DNA from: Echeneis naucrates
Lineage: Eukaryota; Chordata; Actinopteri; Carangiformes; Echeneidae
Direction of reading: 5' to 3'
DNA: 64,000 bases
Assembly: GCF_900963305.1 (NCBI RefSeq)
Contig: NC_042526.1
Span: forward strand, 16,745,001 to 16,809,000
Shown: piece by piece, positions 37,701 to 57,714 of the stretch
Layout: the number at the start of each line of letters is the position of its first letter
Numbering within the stretch: position 1 is the stretch's first letter
Notes under the pieces: generated by a model
What the model saw: only the letters and a program-made list of their open reading frames with translations
Database searches by the model: none
Told to the model about the DNA's origin: nothing
Made by a program: the position numbers and the translations under genes

Positions 37701-38109
37701 AGTGAGCCGGACTTTACGCCTCATGATCAAAAGTTACATTTCTTTTGACAAGCTCTCAGGGCTTGAGCCAGAGTGTGAACAATTGGAGTGGAAAAGCGTT
37801 TGTCGAGCGTCAGCTTGGACCTTAAATAGTGATCCTCCCCTCTTCTTCATCAGAAATAGACCATGGAGCAATGGTGTAAAGGGCAAATGACAATGTTGCA
37901 GCTTTCAATCACACAGTGAGGTTATGTAGCGTCAGCAGCAAAAGGACCAACACACACACACACACACATACATAGAAGCACGGATGGAAAAGCTTTGATT
38001 TAATCTTATAAATGCCTCATAAATCTTTGTCAGTTTTAAATGCAGCACATTGACTCATAGATGTTCAGCGTCTCTCTTTCTCTCTCTATTAGCAGGCGTA
38101 AGACCGTAA
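22758..38109 (+). CDS. cald1: Caldesmon
   Basis: Actin-, tropomyosin-, myosin- and calmodulin-binding regulator of smooth muscle and non-muscle actomyosin. Fifteen coding exons: 22758-22831, 25876-26001, 26875-27148, 27270-28118, 28323-28358, 28472-28539, 29143-29389, 29479-29604, 31385-31428, 31541-31619, 32379-32510, 32591-32722, 34053-34124, 36892-36928 and 38096-38109. They sum to 2310 nt, 769 residues, close to mammalian h-caldesmon (793). The N-terminus MDDDFDRRMELRRQRREQM and LERLARREERRQKRMQEA match the myosin-binding end. The 849-nt exon (residues 159-441) is a Lys/Glu-rich single-helix spacer with tandem repeats. RLEQYTSAIQ, SIKSMWEKGNV and VNSWMAK correspond to the C-terminal tropomyosin/actin and calmodulin sites. 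The end NGVRP resembles the NGLRQ tail of avian caldesmon. LSP1 is the nearest alternative, but the CALD1-type N-terminus and adjacent bpgm favour cald1. Its last acceptor is a NAGNAG pair. Confidence 0.88.
24894..25166 (+). other. Unassigned ORF with an acceptor inside cald1 intron 1
   Basis: An acceptor, TTGCCCCTCAG, at 24893 is followed by ATG at 24909 and an open frame to TGA at 25164-25166 (85 codons from the ATG). It contains PDDLLDKFDNLLSASFGSVL, which looks protein-like and distantly recalls RT-flanking regions of fish LINEs. There is no poly(A) signal nearby. It could be an unusual terminal exon or a repeat fragment. Confidence 0.2.
27564..27998 (+). repeat. cald1: Nine tandem 16-codon units in the caldesmon spacer exon
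   Basis: Units of about 48 bases encode variants of KEMEEKRKKEEEEKLK, residues about 257-401. Eight of the nine are 16 codons long; one has 17. The E-K pairing at i and i+4 predicts a long single alpha helix. The coding strand is almost pure purine, which also explains the long open frame on the opposite strand. Confidence 0.9.
29705..30640 (-). mobile_element. Old non-LTR retroposon (LINE) fragment in a cald1 intron
   Basis: GC-rich insert between cald1 exons 29479-29604 and 31385-31428. On the minus strand short segments read SVYDVLPTPSSLHTWGV and RLQHADIVGQVAHGRLGM, which recall the C-terminal part of reverse-transcriptase polyproteins common in fish LINEs. It is truncated and degraded, so it is not active. 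The family and exact ends are uncertain. Confidence 0.5.
34682..35700 (-). mobile_element. L2/CR1-type LINE 3' portion in a cald1 intron
   Basis: Minus-strand segments read TLQRLVNAASRIIGVP and VNSTKFLGVHISNDLLG, typical of the end of the reverse transcriptase in fish L2-like LINEs. The 3' end has the repeated tail GACTTTGACTTTGACTA (34682-34698 on +) next to ACAATAAAGCTGACTTTG, a known tail style of this clade. A piece at 35475-35660 looks like an earlier part of the same ORF. It is a 5'-truncated, decayed copy lying between cald1 exons 34053-34124 and 36892-36928. Confidence 0.65.
37115..37540 (+). promoter_or_regulatory. GC-richer intronic patch with MEF2 and E-box motifs
   Basis: In the last cald1 intron (36929-38095). 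CTATATTTAA at 37332-37341 fits the MEF2 consensus YTAWWWWTAR, and a CAGCTG E-box is near 37485. The patch also holds a 139-codon ORF with no family resemblance. A muscle enhancer for the nearby troponin T gene is possible but unproven. Confidence 0.25.
37950..37968. repeat. (CA)n microsatellite
   Basis: Uninterrupted CA dinucleotide run in the last cald1 intron. Confidence 0.9.
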
Positions 38110-39878
38110 CTGTTGACATCCCCTCTCACACCTCACCTGACGGCTCCGCTTCCCTTCAACACACCCGTTTTTTTGTGAGGCGATTGCAGCAGAAAGAGGA
38201 AAAGACGAGGGACCAGGATTGGTGACGTTAACTGATTCCACCATCGCCATTTTTCCAGCTTCATTTTTATTCGGAATTTTTGTATGCACAGAAAAGTCAC
38301 AGCGATATTCATACGTTTCCATTCTGCCTACCCAGGAATGTTTAACCACATGATAAACGGTTGATTTTAGGGGAGTGGATTATGTAGTATCCATCTGGTT
38401 GGCCTTCCATTTATATTCCATTATACAGATGAAACAACAGCTTTAGCAGATTTTAGATGGCTGCCAGGACACGTTCTTTGAAGCTACGCTGACATGCCGA
38501 CATGCCCACACTTCCTGTGACGCGTTTGGGATTTGATGTTATTATCATATAGCATATACCCAATACATCAGCATTTTTGTTTAACTGTCATACACACTCA
38601 CTGCTTTTTGGGATGATAGTCACTGTTTTGATGCCATAGAAAGTCTACTACACTGCCACTCAGCAGGATGATGGGGAATTAGCCTGTACATATTAAATTA
38701 GTTCGGTTAGTTTGGAACACTTTGTTATGATGAAGGTTGATAAATAGTAAATAATGCCTTTTGTAGTGGTTAATAAATCCTTAGCTATTGTTTCATAGAT
38801 CTGTTGTGAGTTGTTAAGTCTGGCTGGCCTTTCCAATTTTAGCGCCAGTTTTTCAAAAGCCACCCCTCATCCAGGATTTACATAATGAATCATTCACTAA
38901 TGCAGTAAAAATGAGTTTAAGGGCTACTAGGCAGCCATCGCTTTAAGGGTAAAAAATTTACAAACTGAGTTTAATTATAATTCCAAGGAAAATGTTGCAC
39001 AGACATTCATAGTTCCCAGAGGATGAAGCCTGCTGACCTGGTGATCCCCTGAGTTTTCCCCATGTAAACATGTCGAAACACTGCATGTAACATGTAAACT
39101 GCATTCACAATTTGGCCAAAAACATTCTTCTTTTTCTTTTTCTTTTTCTTCTCGATAACCTACAACTGCTCTATAAAGCATTAATAAGTGGCCTGTTAAC
39201 TACGACTAAGTTAGTGGTTTCCTGACACAGAATAGTGTACATCTGCAGATAATATCAATGGTTCATTCTGCCCAGGACAGAGGACCACAACATCAGAGCA
39301 ATACAACAGCTTGAGGCAGTTTAAAAAGTCCATAATTGCACAATATAAGCACAAGAGAGAGTGAGGCAAATGCACGTGCGAGTGTCCGCTGTAGCAACTA
39401 TTCAGTGACCAAATGCAGCTGTTAAAGGAGTATGTAACAATCCAAGGTCTTACAGCTCTGTCACCAGTTTACATGCCGCAATTGGCAGCAAAGCAGAGTG
39501 ACCAATTTCAATATTCACTCTCATAAAAACGGTTATAATAATAATGATGTAATTAACTCTGAATTGTATCCTTGTGTTTCTCTCAGTCAGCAGTGCACAT
39601 GAACTGAATCCTGCCAAAATGTATTGTGAGTCTTTCAGTATTGTTGTGGCGGGTTGCTTTGTTTGAATGTTTGAAAATGCTTGCTTCAGCAATAATAATA
39701 ATAATAAAAAAAACATTAAAAAAACAATTTTGTTTTTCTTCATTTTCATCTTTTTCTTTTTGAGAGGAAACGTAGCTTTCTGTCCTCCCTAAACACTTAT
39801 GTAGTGTGGAAACCTGGCGGCTGCTGAAAGCTTACATGGATATGTGGCGCTTTACTGGCACATGAGTGTATCTACAGC

Positions 39879-39892
<14 letters not shown>
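38110..39892 (+). other. cald1 3' UTR and spacer before the troponin T gene
   Basis: No coding exon. No AATAAA stands out close to the cald1 stop. Candidates are the one inside the AAT-rich run near 39702 and another at 40153-40158, which already lies inside the troponin T leader intron. A CTTTTT run is at about 39128-39150. Confidence 0.45.

Positions 39893-39923
<31 letters not shown>
39893..39923. repeat. (GT)n microsatellite
   Basis: About 15 uninterrupted GT units immediately upstream of the presumed troponin T promoter. Length is likely polymorphic. Confidence 0.9.
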
Positions 39924-39924
<1 letters not shown>

Positions 39925-39939
39925 CAGAGCTGTAATTGT

Positions 39940-40093
39940 CAGCTGGCTAACAATAGACTGTGCAGCCATAGGGTGCTACAGTCACATGAGTAAGGAGGGG
40001 TGGACTATGTATCCTTGATGCTCAAGCTGCTTGTGAAGCTCAAGGAGCTGAACCTTGTGACTGGTCCCTGAGCTCCTTCTGTCTGGGTCACAG
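39940..40093 (+). promoter_or_regulatory. Probable promoter and untranslated exon 1 of troponin T
   Basis: E-box CAGCTG at 39940-39945, a MEF2-like CTAACAATAG at 39947-39956 and a second E-box, CACATG, at 39983-39988 lie within 50 bases, a usual layout for striated-muscle promoters. An exon could end at 40093 before the strong donor CACAG|GTAAGG. The next exon begins at 40909 after TTTTGCAG. No perfect TATA box is seen. Confidence 0.4.
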
Positions 40094-40925
40094 GTAAGGA
40101 CGCTCCCTTGACAGTTGACAATCTCAAAATGACTTTGAGTTGGCGAGAACTCAATAAAACTGTCATTTTGTTATTGTGTTTACTGCCTGTGTTCAGATAT
40201 TTCAAAGCTTTAATCTGTGTTTCCATCGGTCAACGTTACAGAGCCAGAATAATAAACGGAAAGATTTGAATTACTCATTACTTAGTCATGGCAGTGGAAA
40301 TGAGAGCACTGATTTTTACTTAGTTACTTTCAGTGAACCAGTCTGACACGGTGAAAAATCATTATTTATGAAGCAACTGAATACATTTTGTAATCCAATT
40401 CTGTATGAGGCTGAGTTTTGTTTTTTCTTTAGCTTTTTACTGGACTTCATTTTTAAATACAGCTGTAGTCGCGAACTCTCAGGACACCAATTAGTGCAAT
40501 GTTAGTACTTTTATGTTGTGTTGCTTTGTGCCATTTTGTGTCACATTGTGTCATTTTGTATCTTAACTTCATCACATTTTAGAGGAAATGCTTCTTCATT
40601 TTATTTCAGTTGCATTTAACCTGAAGACACTACCAGGGGTTATCTTTTAGATTCAAACTTTACAATAAAAAACGTATCAGCACCATCAACTGCAAATTTT
40701 AAAGACATTTTACAGTGTGCAACTCAATTTACATTTTTTTCTGAGGTACTTTTAGCGGCTCCGTTTTGAAATGCATACTCATACTTAGATCATACTTAGA
40801 TCATCTCCTGTTAGATCATTAGAAACTATGTGAACTGCTGCCATGCTGTTTAATGATCAGAAATGTTTGCCAAACTAAAAATTAGGATAATCAGGATCCA
40901 TTTTGCAGAGCTCATCTCTAACAAA

Positions 40926-43917
40926 ATGTCTGACACGGAAGAAGTCATGGAGGGGGAAGCTCCGTATGTACACGCTTCTACGTGTTTGGCTTTATTTGTC
41001 CATTCATTTCAACATGCACGTCTTTGTTGAACTGATGATGAATCTGCATCATTATTTGTTTTTTTCTGTTATCTATTTGGTCAATTCTGCCGCTCTGCTG
41101 CTGCTGAAGGGAGGAAGAAGGTGAGAAAGTTCCATCTGCTCGTGTTTTTCTTTAACAGATTTCATTTCCAATCATTTCATTTATTGTATATGTTCCTGAT
41201 CAACAGCACAAGAGGAGGCGACAGGTGAGAAAACCATCCTTGGATGTCTTTTTTTTTTTTTTTTTTCCTAATCAAGTAGTTGGTAATAACCACTAGACTA
41301 TGTATAATTGCTACTAACCCTAACCTCTGTTCCTCGTCCCAGATGAGTCAAAGCCGAAGCCCAAGTAAGTATTGAAGCTGTTCTTAAATTAAAAAATTAA
41401 AACAGGACATGATGCAGATTATACAATAATACTGTTCACATTGGCAGGTTTATGACAAATATAAGTGCTCCAAAGATCCCCGATGGGGAGAAAGTGGATT
41501 TTGATGTGAGTACATTTAACTGTCTCTCTTCACAGAAATGTCCATTTGACAAACAACTGACTCATTTCTAACAGTGTCTGGTCCTGACTTGGTCGACAGG
41601 ACATCCACAGGAAGCGTCAGGAGAAAGATCTATCTGAGCTGCAGTCTCTGATCGAGGCTCATTTCATCCAGAGGAAGAAAGAGGAAGAGGAGCTCATCGC
41701 CCTCGTGAACAGGATTGTGAGTGTATCAGAAGGCTCCTGGCATTTGTGTTTGGTCCAAATCTCAGTGAGCATGGACAACGTTTCGTCTCTGTTGCAGGAG
41801 AAGCGTCGTGCAGAGAGAGCAGAGCAGCAGAGGATCAGGGCAGAGAGAGAGAAGGAGAGGCAGGCCAGACTTGCGGTATGATCTCAGCGCATATAAAGCT
41901 GATATGATAGGATTTATAACACCTGACGGTAACTGCCTCACCTGTGCTGACACACAGGAGGAGAAGGAGAGGAGGGAGCTGGAGGAGCAGCGTAAGAAGC
42001 TGGATGAGGACGCCAAGAAGAAGAAGGCTCTCTCCAACATGTCCCAGCAGTACGGCACTGGACAAAAGGTCATTCAGCTTCTGATGACTTGCGCCATTTC
42101 AGTGTGAAACACAACACACCACGACAAGGGGACGAGACAGGGCATAAATCCTCAAGGAGAGATGATGTTACTTGACTTGTTGATCACTTGGGACAACGAC
42201 CACAGCAGATCTCCAGCCAGAAGCACACTGTATTTGCCTTATGAGGCGTTACACGCCCGTTCTCTCAGTATGGCACCTCTGTAAACTCTGTGAACAATCT
42301 TAGGTATCTAAATACAAACTAACATGAATACAAGTAAACTCAACCATGTGAGATAGCTGTAAATATATACAGGGATGGATTCATTCAAATACTGTCTTTT
42401 AGGAGAATACTACTACTAGATACTTGAACATGTATATTTGCAGAAACAATTACCACCCCCCAAATATGAAAGGGCTTTATCCCCTTTGCCAACTGAGAAA
42501 TGAAAGGCTTTTTACCCACATACTGAAAAATATCCGAAAATGACAACATTTGGGTGTATAAATTTTACTAAGAGAATCTAAAGCAACAAGTGTTTTCAAA
42601 ATAAAAGTTTTTTTGTTTCTCTCACTGGGCAGATGAATACAATTATAGGAAAATGGATGCTTTTGTTATTTTGTTGTTTTATTTAGATTGATTTGTCTTT
42701 TTTAGAGTGACAGCAGAAAAGGAGGCAAAAAGGTAACTGAGAGGGAGAAGAAGAAGAAGATCCTGGCTGAGCGGAAGAAGCCTCTCAATATCGATCATCT
42801 AAATGAAGATAAACTCAAGTAAGACAAAAGAAATCCTAAAGTATGTCTCTATCTTTTTAGTTTTAATTTTATTTTTTTTGCACAGGAGCATAGATGATGT
42901 AACTTTTGATGGTGGTTTGTGTGCAGGGAAAAGGCCAATGAACTGTGGCAGTGGCTGATGGGTCTGGAGGCCGAGAAGTTTGATCTCGGTGAGAAACTCA
43001 GGAGGCAGAAGTACGATGTAAGTTCTTCAGTCTTTCTAATTAACTCTTCAATGATACCAAGCGTTTCCTCCTCATGCATTTTGCAGCATTTAAAAGACAC
43101 TTGGAGACAACCACTGTCTAAATTCTTTGTGTTTCCCTTTAAAACCTCGATCATGTTTGAAAATCTGCAGCCAGTTTTCTTTGTCTCAGCCAGCTTCTCT
43201 CAGACAAGACAGGAGTTTCCAGAGAAATGTTAGCAGCCTCTACTGGACACGTCAGGTATCCCAATTGTGTTTTTTTAAAATCTCAACAAGGTTCTTGTTT
43301 GTTTCCAGATTAATCAACTTCTTTGCCGAGTCCAGGATCACCAGAGGTAAGCAAAGAATGAGTCTCACTGAGAGACACACTCGATTTATCTGTTTTCTCA
43401 GCCTAAAGCTCCATCTTGCCTCAATCTGTCCTTCCTGTTTCTGGCCTGGTTTGGGGAAAAACATAAACAGCTTATTTAGGCCAGGTCATACTTGTCTTAG
43501 CTACAGTCTTATTATAGATTAAGGGTTACAGAGGAGGAGCCTTTGTTCTTTGACACCTGTCAGGTTTATTTCTTCAGCTCTGCTCAGTGATGCTACAGAG
43601 CAGACGGCGTCATGATTGGATATAAGTAACCACCATAAATCAAACAGGACCAGAGAAGCTGCCGACTGATTTGAAAGTTTATCTGTGAGACATTCAAAGT
43701 CAAAGTTTTGCAGTTAACATAAGTACTTGAAACATCAGACTTTATTTCCACATCATCTACAGTGGCAGCTTGGTTTGGATTACTGAGCCATAAATCACTT
43801 TGTTGCCAATAGCTTTGTCGTGTCTAACAGCATCCACTTGCCATCAACTCGCTGTCTGCTGTGTGTTTTAGTGCTAAAGGTCGTGGCAAAGGAAAAATGG
43901 GTGCTCGGCTGAGGTAA
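40926..43917 (+). CDS. tnnt: Troponin T, cardiac-like (possible TNNT4 class)
   Basis: Tropomyosin-binding subunit of troponin. Twelve coding exons: 40926-40963, 41110-41120 (11 nt), 41207-41224 (18 nt), 41343-41364 (22 nt), 41448-41505, 41600-41716, 41798-41875, 41958-42068, 42706-42818, 42927-43017, 43309-43346 and 43872-43917. They total 741 nt, 246 residues. The acidic N-terminus [13 protein letters not shown] is short. [30 protein letters not shown] and [16 protein letters not shown] resemble cardiac TNNT2 more than fast TNNT3. [23 protein letters not shown] and LRRQKYDINQL cover the TnI/TnC-binding coiled coil. The C-terminus reads KGKMGARLR, not the nearly invariant GRWK. The linker [19 protein letters not shown] is also unusual. 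The tiny 5' exons suggest alternative N-termini. The family is certain; the class is inferred from sequence and locus. Confidence 0.9.
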
Positions 43918-44056
43918 AGCAGCCACTGGACGAAGATGACGATGAGGCAGAGGCAGAGGCAGACCGAGACACCAGTGATTGGCCCATGTGTCTGTTGTGT
44001 GTGTATTCATTGTTCTGTTATGTTGGGTAACATGTGATTTAACATGATATCAAAAG

Positions 44057-44062
44057 AATAAA
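44057..44062 (+). terminator. Poly(A) signal of troponin T
   Basis: AATAAA 140 bases after the stop codon, followed by a T- and G-containing stretch. Confidence 0.65.
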
Positions 44063-44534
44063 TAAGTCATTAAATCCACTCCGTAAAACTACGCAGATTG
44101 TCTGTTGTTGTGTAATGCTGTTCAACATACAGGTCAGGAACAGAACACAGCTATACAAAAACTCACACAAACCTTCCCGAGAAGGTACTGAAACTATAAA
44201 AATGATCTTGCTGTTTGAAGACACGTAAACACAGAGACTAGAAAGGGCCTAAATTAGCTTTGTTCATTAACATAAAAATAATATTGTTAACAGGAAACAG
44301 AAGAATATGGCTAAAAAATGTCACATACTTCTATACTAAACATGGAAACGTCTTTGGAGAACATTTGCAAGCGGCGCATTATTTTGCCACGACCTGCTGA
44401 ACAAATTACCATGATAGAGAGCGCTTACATGTTGTAGCATGTTTGTAATTTATAGCTTTAATTCACATCTACATTAAGAGCAGACATTCCTCAGCAAGGC
44501 TCCACATAGTGGTGATGTATAACACGTCTATATA
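44063..44534. other. Spacer between convergent genes
   Basis: Ends of the troponin T (+) and dnm1l (-) transcripts point at each other across this AT-rich spacer. No gene seen. Confidence 0.55.
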
Positions 44535-44540
44535 TTTATT
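44535..44540 (-). terminator. dnm1l: Candidate poly(A) signal of dnm1l
   Basis: TTTATT on + is AATAAA on the minus strand, about 245 bases after the dnm1l stop. Confidence 0.5.
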
Positions 44541-44784
44541 GTTTTCATTACATAAGAAAAATATAACAATCTAGGACAGGAGTGTGGGTGATGCAGGTGG
44601 TGATATGTACCACCCTTCATTAGTTCCCAATCCTAACTGTACATTAAAACTATGTTTAGATATACACATATCCACATCAGTGTATTTTCATGTTGTTCTG
44701 TCTCAGCAGTCAGAAAGTGCTGGGAGACTTGGCTGTAGGGTTGAGGGGGTTGGAGAGTCCTTGAAGAATGAAGAGAGGTGGCCC

Positions 44785-54441
<9,657 letters not shown>

Positions 54442-54540
54442 TTACCCTGCCACACTCGGGTACAAAGTCATTCAATGTCCCTCTGCTACAGCTACGGGTT
54501 TCGCTTCGGCCGACAACTGCGCAAACGGTTTCTCTGGGCG

Positions 54541-54700
54541 GTGCATCTTGGGAGTTTGAGTCCACTAGAGTTCTGCCCAACAGACCAAGGTTCGAAGTTT
54601 GAACTTCTATCGAACTACATTTCCTGCGAGTGACGTCAGAGTGAAGCCGAACAAATGAGAAGAACGATGCCAAATGTTCCTCTGCGTAACAGTAACTAAG
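54541..54700 (-). promoter_or_regulatory. dnm1l: dnm1l promoter, possibly bidirectional
   Basis: A palindromic CRE, TGACGTCA, at 54631-54638. Two stretches resemble ZNF143/Staf sites: GCATCTTGGGAGTTTGAGT at 54543-54561 and ACTACATTTCC at 54614-54624. A strong + strand donor, ACTAAG|GTGAGT, follows 54700, suggesting a divergent transcript. The dnm1l start codon lies at 54396. Confidence 0.45.
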
Positions 54701-56014
54701 GTGAGTACCAAAATATTTACATGTCAAGCCCATTAATCGAAATGCTTTCATGTTGAAACTGCTGCTAGGTTATTTTTTTCGGCCACGGTCTAACTACTGG
54801 ATTTTTTCTCCCTGTGAGTTGAACAAAATGTGTGTTATGTCACTGACTTTTAACTGATTAGTTTGGTGGTAATTGTGTTTCAGTATTATTTTTTTGTGAA
54901 CAGATCAACAAACTGTAATCAGTAGATAAAAAAAAACACTTTCCACAAGCACACAAAATAAATGGGCTAACTCAGAACGGAGCCATGCTTTCACTCAAAC
55001 AAAAAGAAAAACCACCGAACAAACTAAAATCCGTTAAAAACACAACGTGTTTTGTGTTTTGGAGTCATGACTTGTTTCTGACATACTGCACATTTTGGCA
55101 ATTTTTTTTCCTAAACAAAAATGAATACAACATTTACAATCTTACATAAAAAAAAGTAAATAAAAAATAAGAAAACAGTTGATATCCCAATTTGTTGTCT
55201 ATGTTTTATTTCTCCAGACACATCATTTGAAAGCAACACAAATATCCAGAAATCTATACAAAGTTGAAAGTGCTACTGGATATTTTACAACAATATCAAC
55301 GTAGAAAATAAATATTGCACGGCACAATGTCAAAGGGAATGTACCTAGTTCACAAGAATGAGGTAACACGTGATACGGAAGAGAGTGTTTCAACAACTAT
55401 TCATATGCAAACATTAAATGTTGTTTTTAGATGTTAGTAAAATGTCTTCAGATTTATATTGCAGTATTCTTTCACTTTATCTTTACCCAAAAATATATAA
55501 AGTAGTGATCACTGTCAGTTAAAATCATATGTTAGTCAAACATAGTAAGTGAAGAGCTTACTTAAATGTAGAATATGAATCAATTACTTTACATTCTGTG
55601 GAAGGTATCCCCGATCTATTTTTTGACACTCTGAAATACACAATATAAATACCCACAATACCGCGACAAACTCCAATTCTATCAAACAACAAAACGGTGA
55701 TTGTGTCAAACAGAGAGGCCTTGAAGGACAATAATAGTATATAGGATTGAAGTAAATAATGCAACTGCAGCACAATACAATCCAATAAATAAAATCTGAG
55801 TTTGTGTAAAACTTTCTTGGTTGTTTTTGTTTTTTTTTTTAAGTTGGAGTGTTTGTGGTTATAATCATTTGGACTGATTGTAAGGTGTACTCAACACTTT
55901 GCCAGCATTATCAAATCCAACCTATTAATGATAGATTAGAAAAATTTACATTCAAGTTAAATCAAGGACCTGCTGGAAGAGCCAATCTTGGATTTATTGC
56001 AGACCTATCTGATT

Positions 56015-56048
<34 letters not shown>

Positions 56049-56802
56049 AGTCATAAACATTTTTACTGTTATTTGTACATCTTCCCTAATTTTATATTGA
56101 AATTTAGGCAAATTTACAATTCTTGCACAATGACTGCTTTGAGATTTAACTACAAACATTGATATATATGTTGCTCAAAAAGTGGGACTGTAAACACATT
56201 CCAACAAGTTGTAGGACAAACCCAAAAGTACACACTGAACAGACCAACATATGTGTAAGCTCTTTGTTGACATTGACCACCTATTTGACAACCATAGGCA
56301 AAACTCCACTAGATGCTATTGTCTCTACCTTTAGCTATGATTTGACGTTTACAATAGCCAAACCCACATACACAAAAAAACTGCACTAAGACTGTGAACT
56401 AGTGATGAATTGACAAATACCTATGTGAGTCAGGACTATTTTACTTGTTAAAACAGTGACATGACCAATGTTTTTGAACTCAACTATCACAAGAAAGTGC
56501 TTGAAAAATACTTACAAAATACTTTCTTTCAGCTTACTTCATCAAGAAGTGGAAAAACTACTACAATCATGTACAAGTCTACACAGGGAATAGCTCAAAT
56601 GTAGCTTATTTGAGTGTGGACCTAAGCTAAGTAAACAGTTTAGTCAGTGCTCGTCATTTTCTGCCTGAATGTCAGTTCTCAATGTCACAATTCAAATTTC
56701 ACAGCATTTGAACCAAGTGGCTTTCAGTTACCTAATCAATACAATTGTATTGTATTCTCTTATTAAGGCAAATTTGCATATTAAGACACTGTACATTATA
56801 TC
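54701..56802 (-). other. dnajb9 3' UTR and spacer to dnm1l
   Basis: No coding exon. The dnajb9 3' UTR runs leftward from 56802; minus-strand AATAAA candidates are at 55998-55993 and 55210-55205. A homopolymer A run on + occupies 56018-56047. The DNA is AT-rich, as expected for a long regulated 3' UTR. Confidence 0.5.
56018..56047. repeat. 30-base A homopolymer
   Basis: Uninterrupted A run on + (T on the dnajb9 sense strand). No flanking duplication or SINE body beside it, so it is listed as a simple repeat. Confidence 0.85.
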
Positions 56803-57714
56803 TTAAGGCGAAGTGCAGTCTGTGTATGTGGTTACCATATTTCCTCTGCGCTGCGTCACTGTTCTGCAGTGTTGTTTTGATGTACCATGAAACCTGTTTT
56901 CAGTCTGTTTGGTATGTCTATCAAAACTAAACATTCTCTCAATATCTTCAAACATATCATCAAAGATACCTGTTCCAAAACCTCCTTGAAAGTGTCTCTT
57001 GTGTCTGCTGTGGGAATCCTTTTGGGACCGGGAATGCTCATCAAAATGTCTTCGGTGACGGGCGTGTCTGTTCTGACTGTAGATGTCAAAGTCTTTGAAT
57101 ATATCATCAAAGTTGAAGCTGAAAGGTTGGTGCACATGTCTGCCTTGAGTGGAGTACGCAGAGGTGTCGCCAAACTTGTTATATTCTCTTCTTCTGGTTT
57201 CGTCGGACAAAGTCTCATAAGCTGCACATGAGACAAGAGACGACAAGATATTTTGTCAGCGTTTTTAAAAAAAGTTTAGTAACAATGACAACGCCATTGA
57301 CTATTAACTATGATGATGACAAGTACAAGCCCAAACATGAACATCCGATATATTATTTTTGAAACAGTCTAAACAAATTCTAATCCCAATACTGTACAAA
57401 ATGTTATATTTGAAGTAACAATAATATTTCAATTTATCAAGAAACAATGAATCTTAACACATACAAGACAATCCCAATAAGTAAGAATCTTGTATACCTT
57501 CAGCAATTTCCCTGAACTTCACTTCAGCATCTGGACTCTTGTTCTTATCAGGGTGATATTTCATGGCAAGCCTGTGGAAAGCCTTTTTTATTTGTCGCTC
57601 ACTGGCATCTTTAGGCACTCCCAGTATGTCATAGTAGTCCTTCTTGGCAAGTATCAGCTCAGTTATCATGAGGATGCACACTGCAAACGTTACAGCAGAC
57701 TGTGTAGCTGCCAT
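56803..57714 (-). CDS. dnajb9: DnaJ homologue subfamily B member 9 (ERdj4)
   Basis: ER-resident J-protein; it works with BiP, helps ER-associated degradation and restrains IRE1 in the unfolded protein response. Two coding exons, 57714-57498 and 57221-56803, give 211 residues (human 223). The N-terminus has a hydrophobic signal/anchor, [14 protein letters not shown] (residues about 10-23), then the J domain with [20 protein letters not shown] and the HPD motif at 54-56. A Phe-rich middle ([11 protein letters not shown]) and the conserved end [23 protein letters not shown] match the family. The ATG exon begins at 57728 after ATTCAG. In human DNAJB9 also sits next to PNPLA8. The His/Arg-rich segment in the middle is diverged from mammals. 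Confidence 0.96.

Noticed and set aside
22758-38109. Calling the caldesmon-like gene lsp1 because it lies between TnI and TnT
   Set aside because: The MDDDFDRRMELRRQRREQM start, the E/K spacer, the NGVRP end and the neighbouring bpgm are caldesmon traits; LSP1 lacks the N-terminal block.
56018-56047. A-run as the tail of a retroposed copy
   Set aside because: No retroposon body or flanking duplication next to it.
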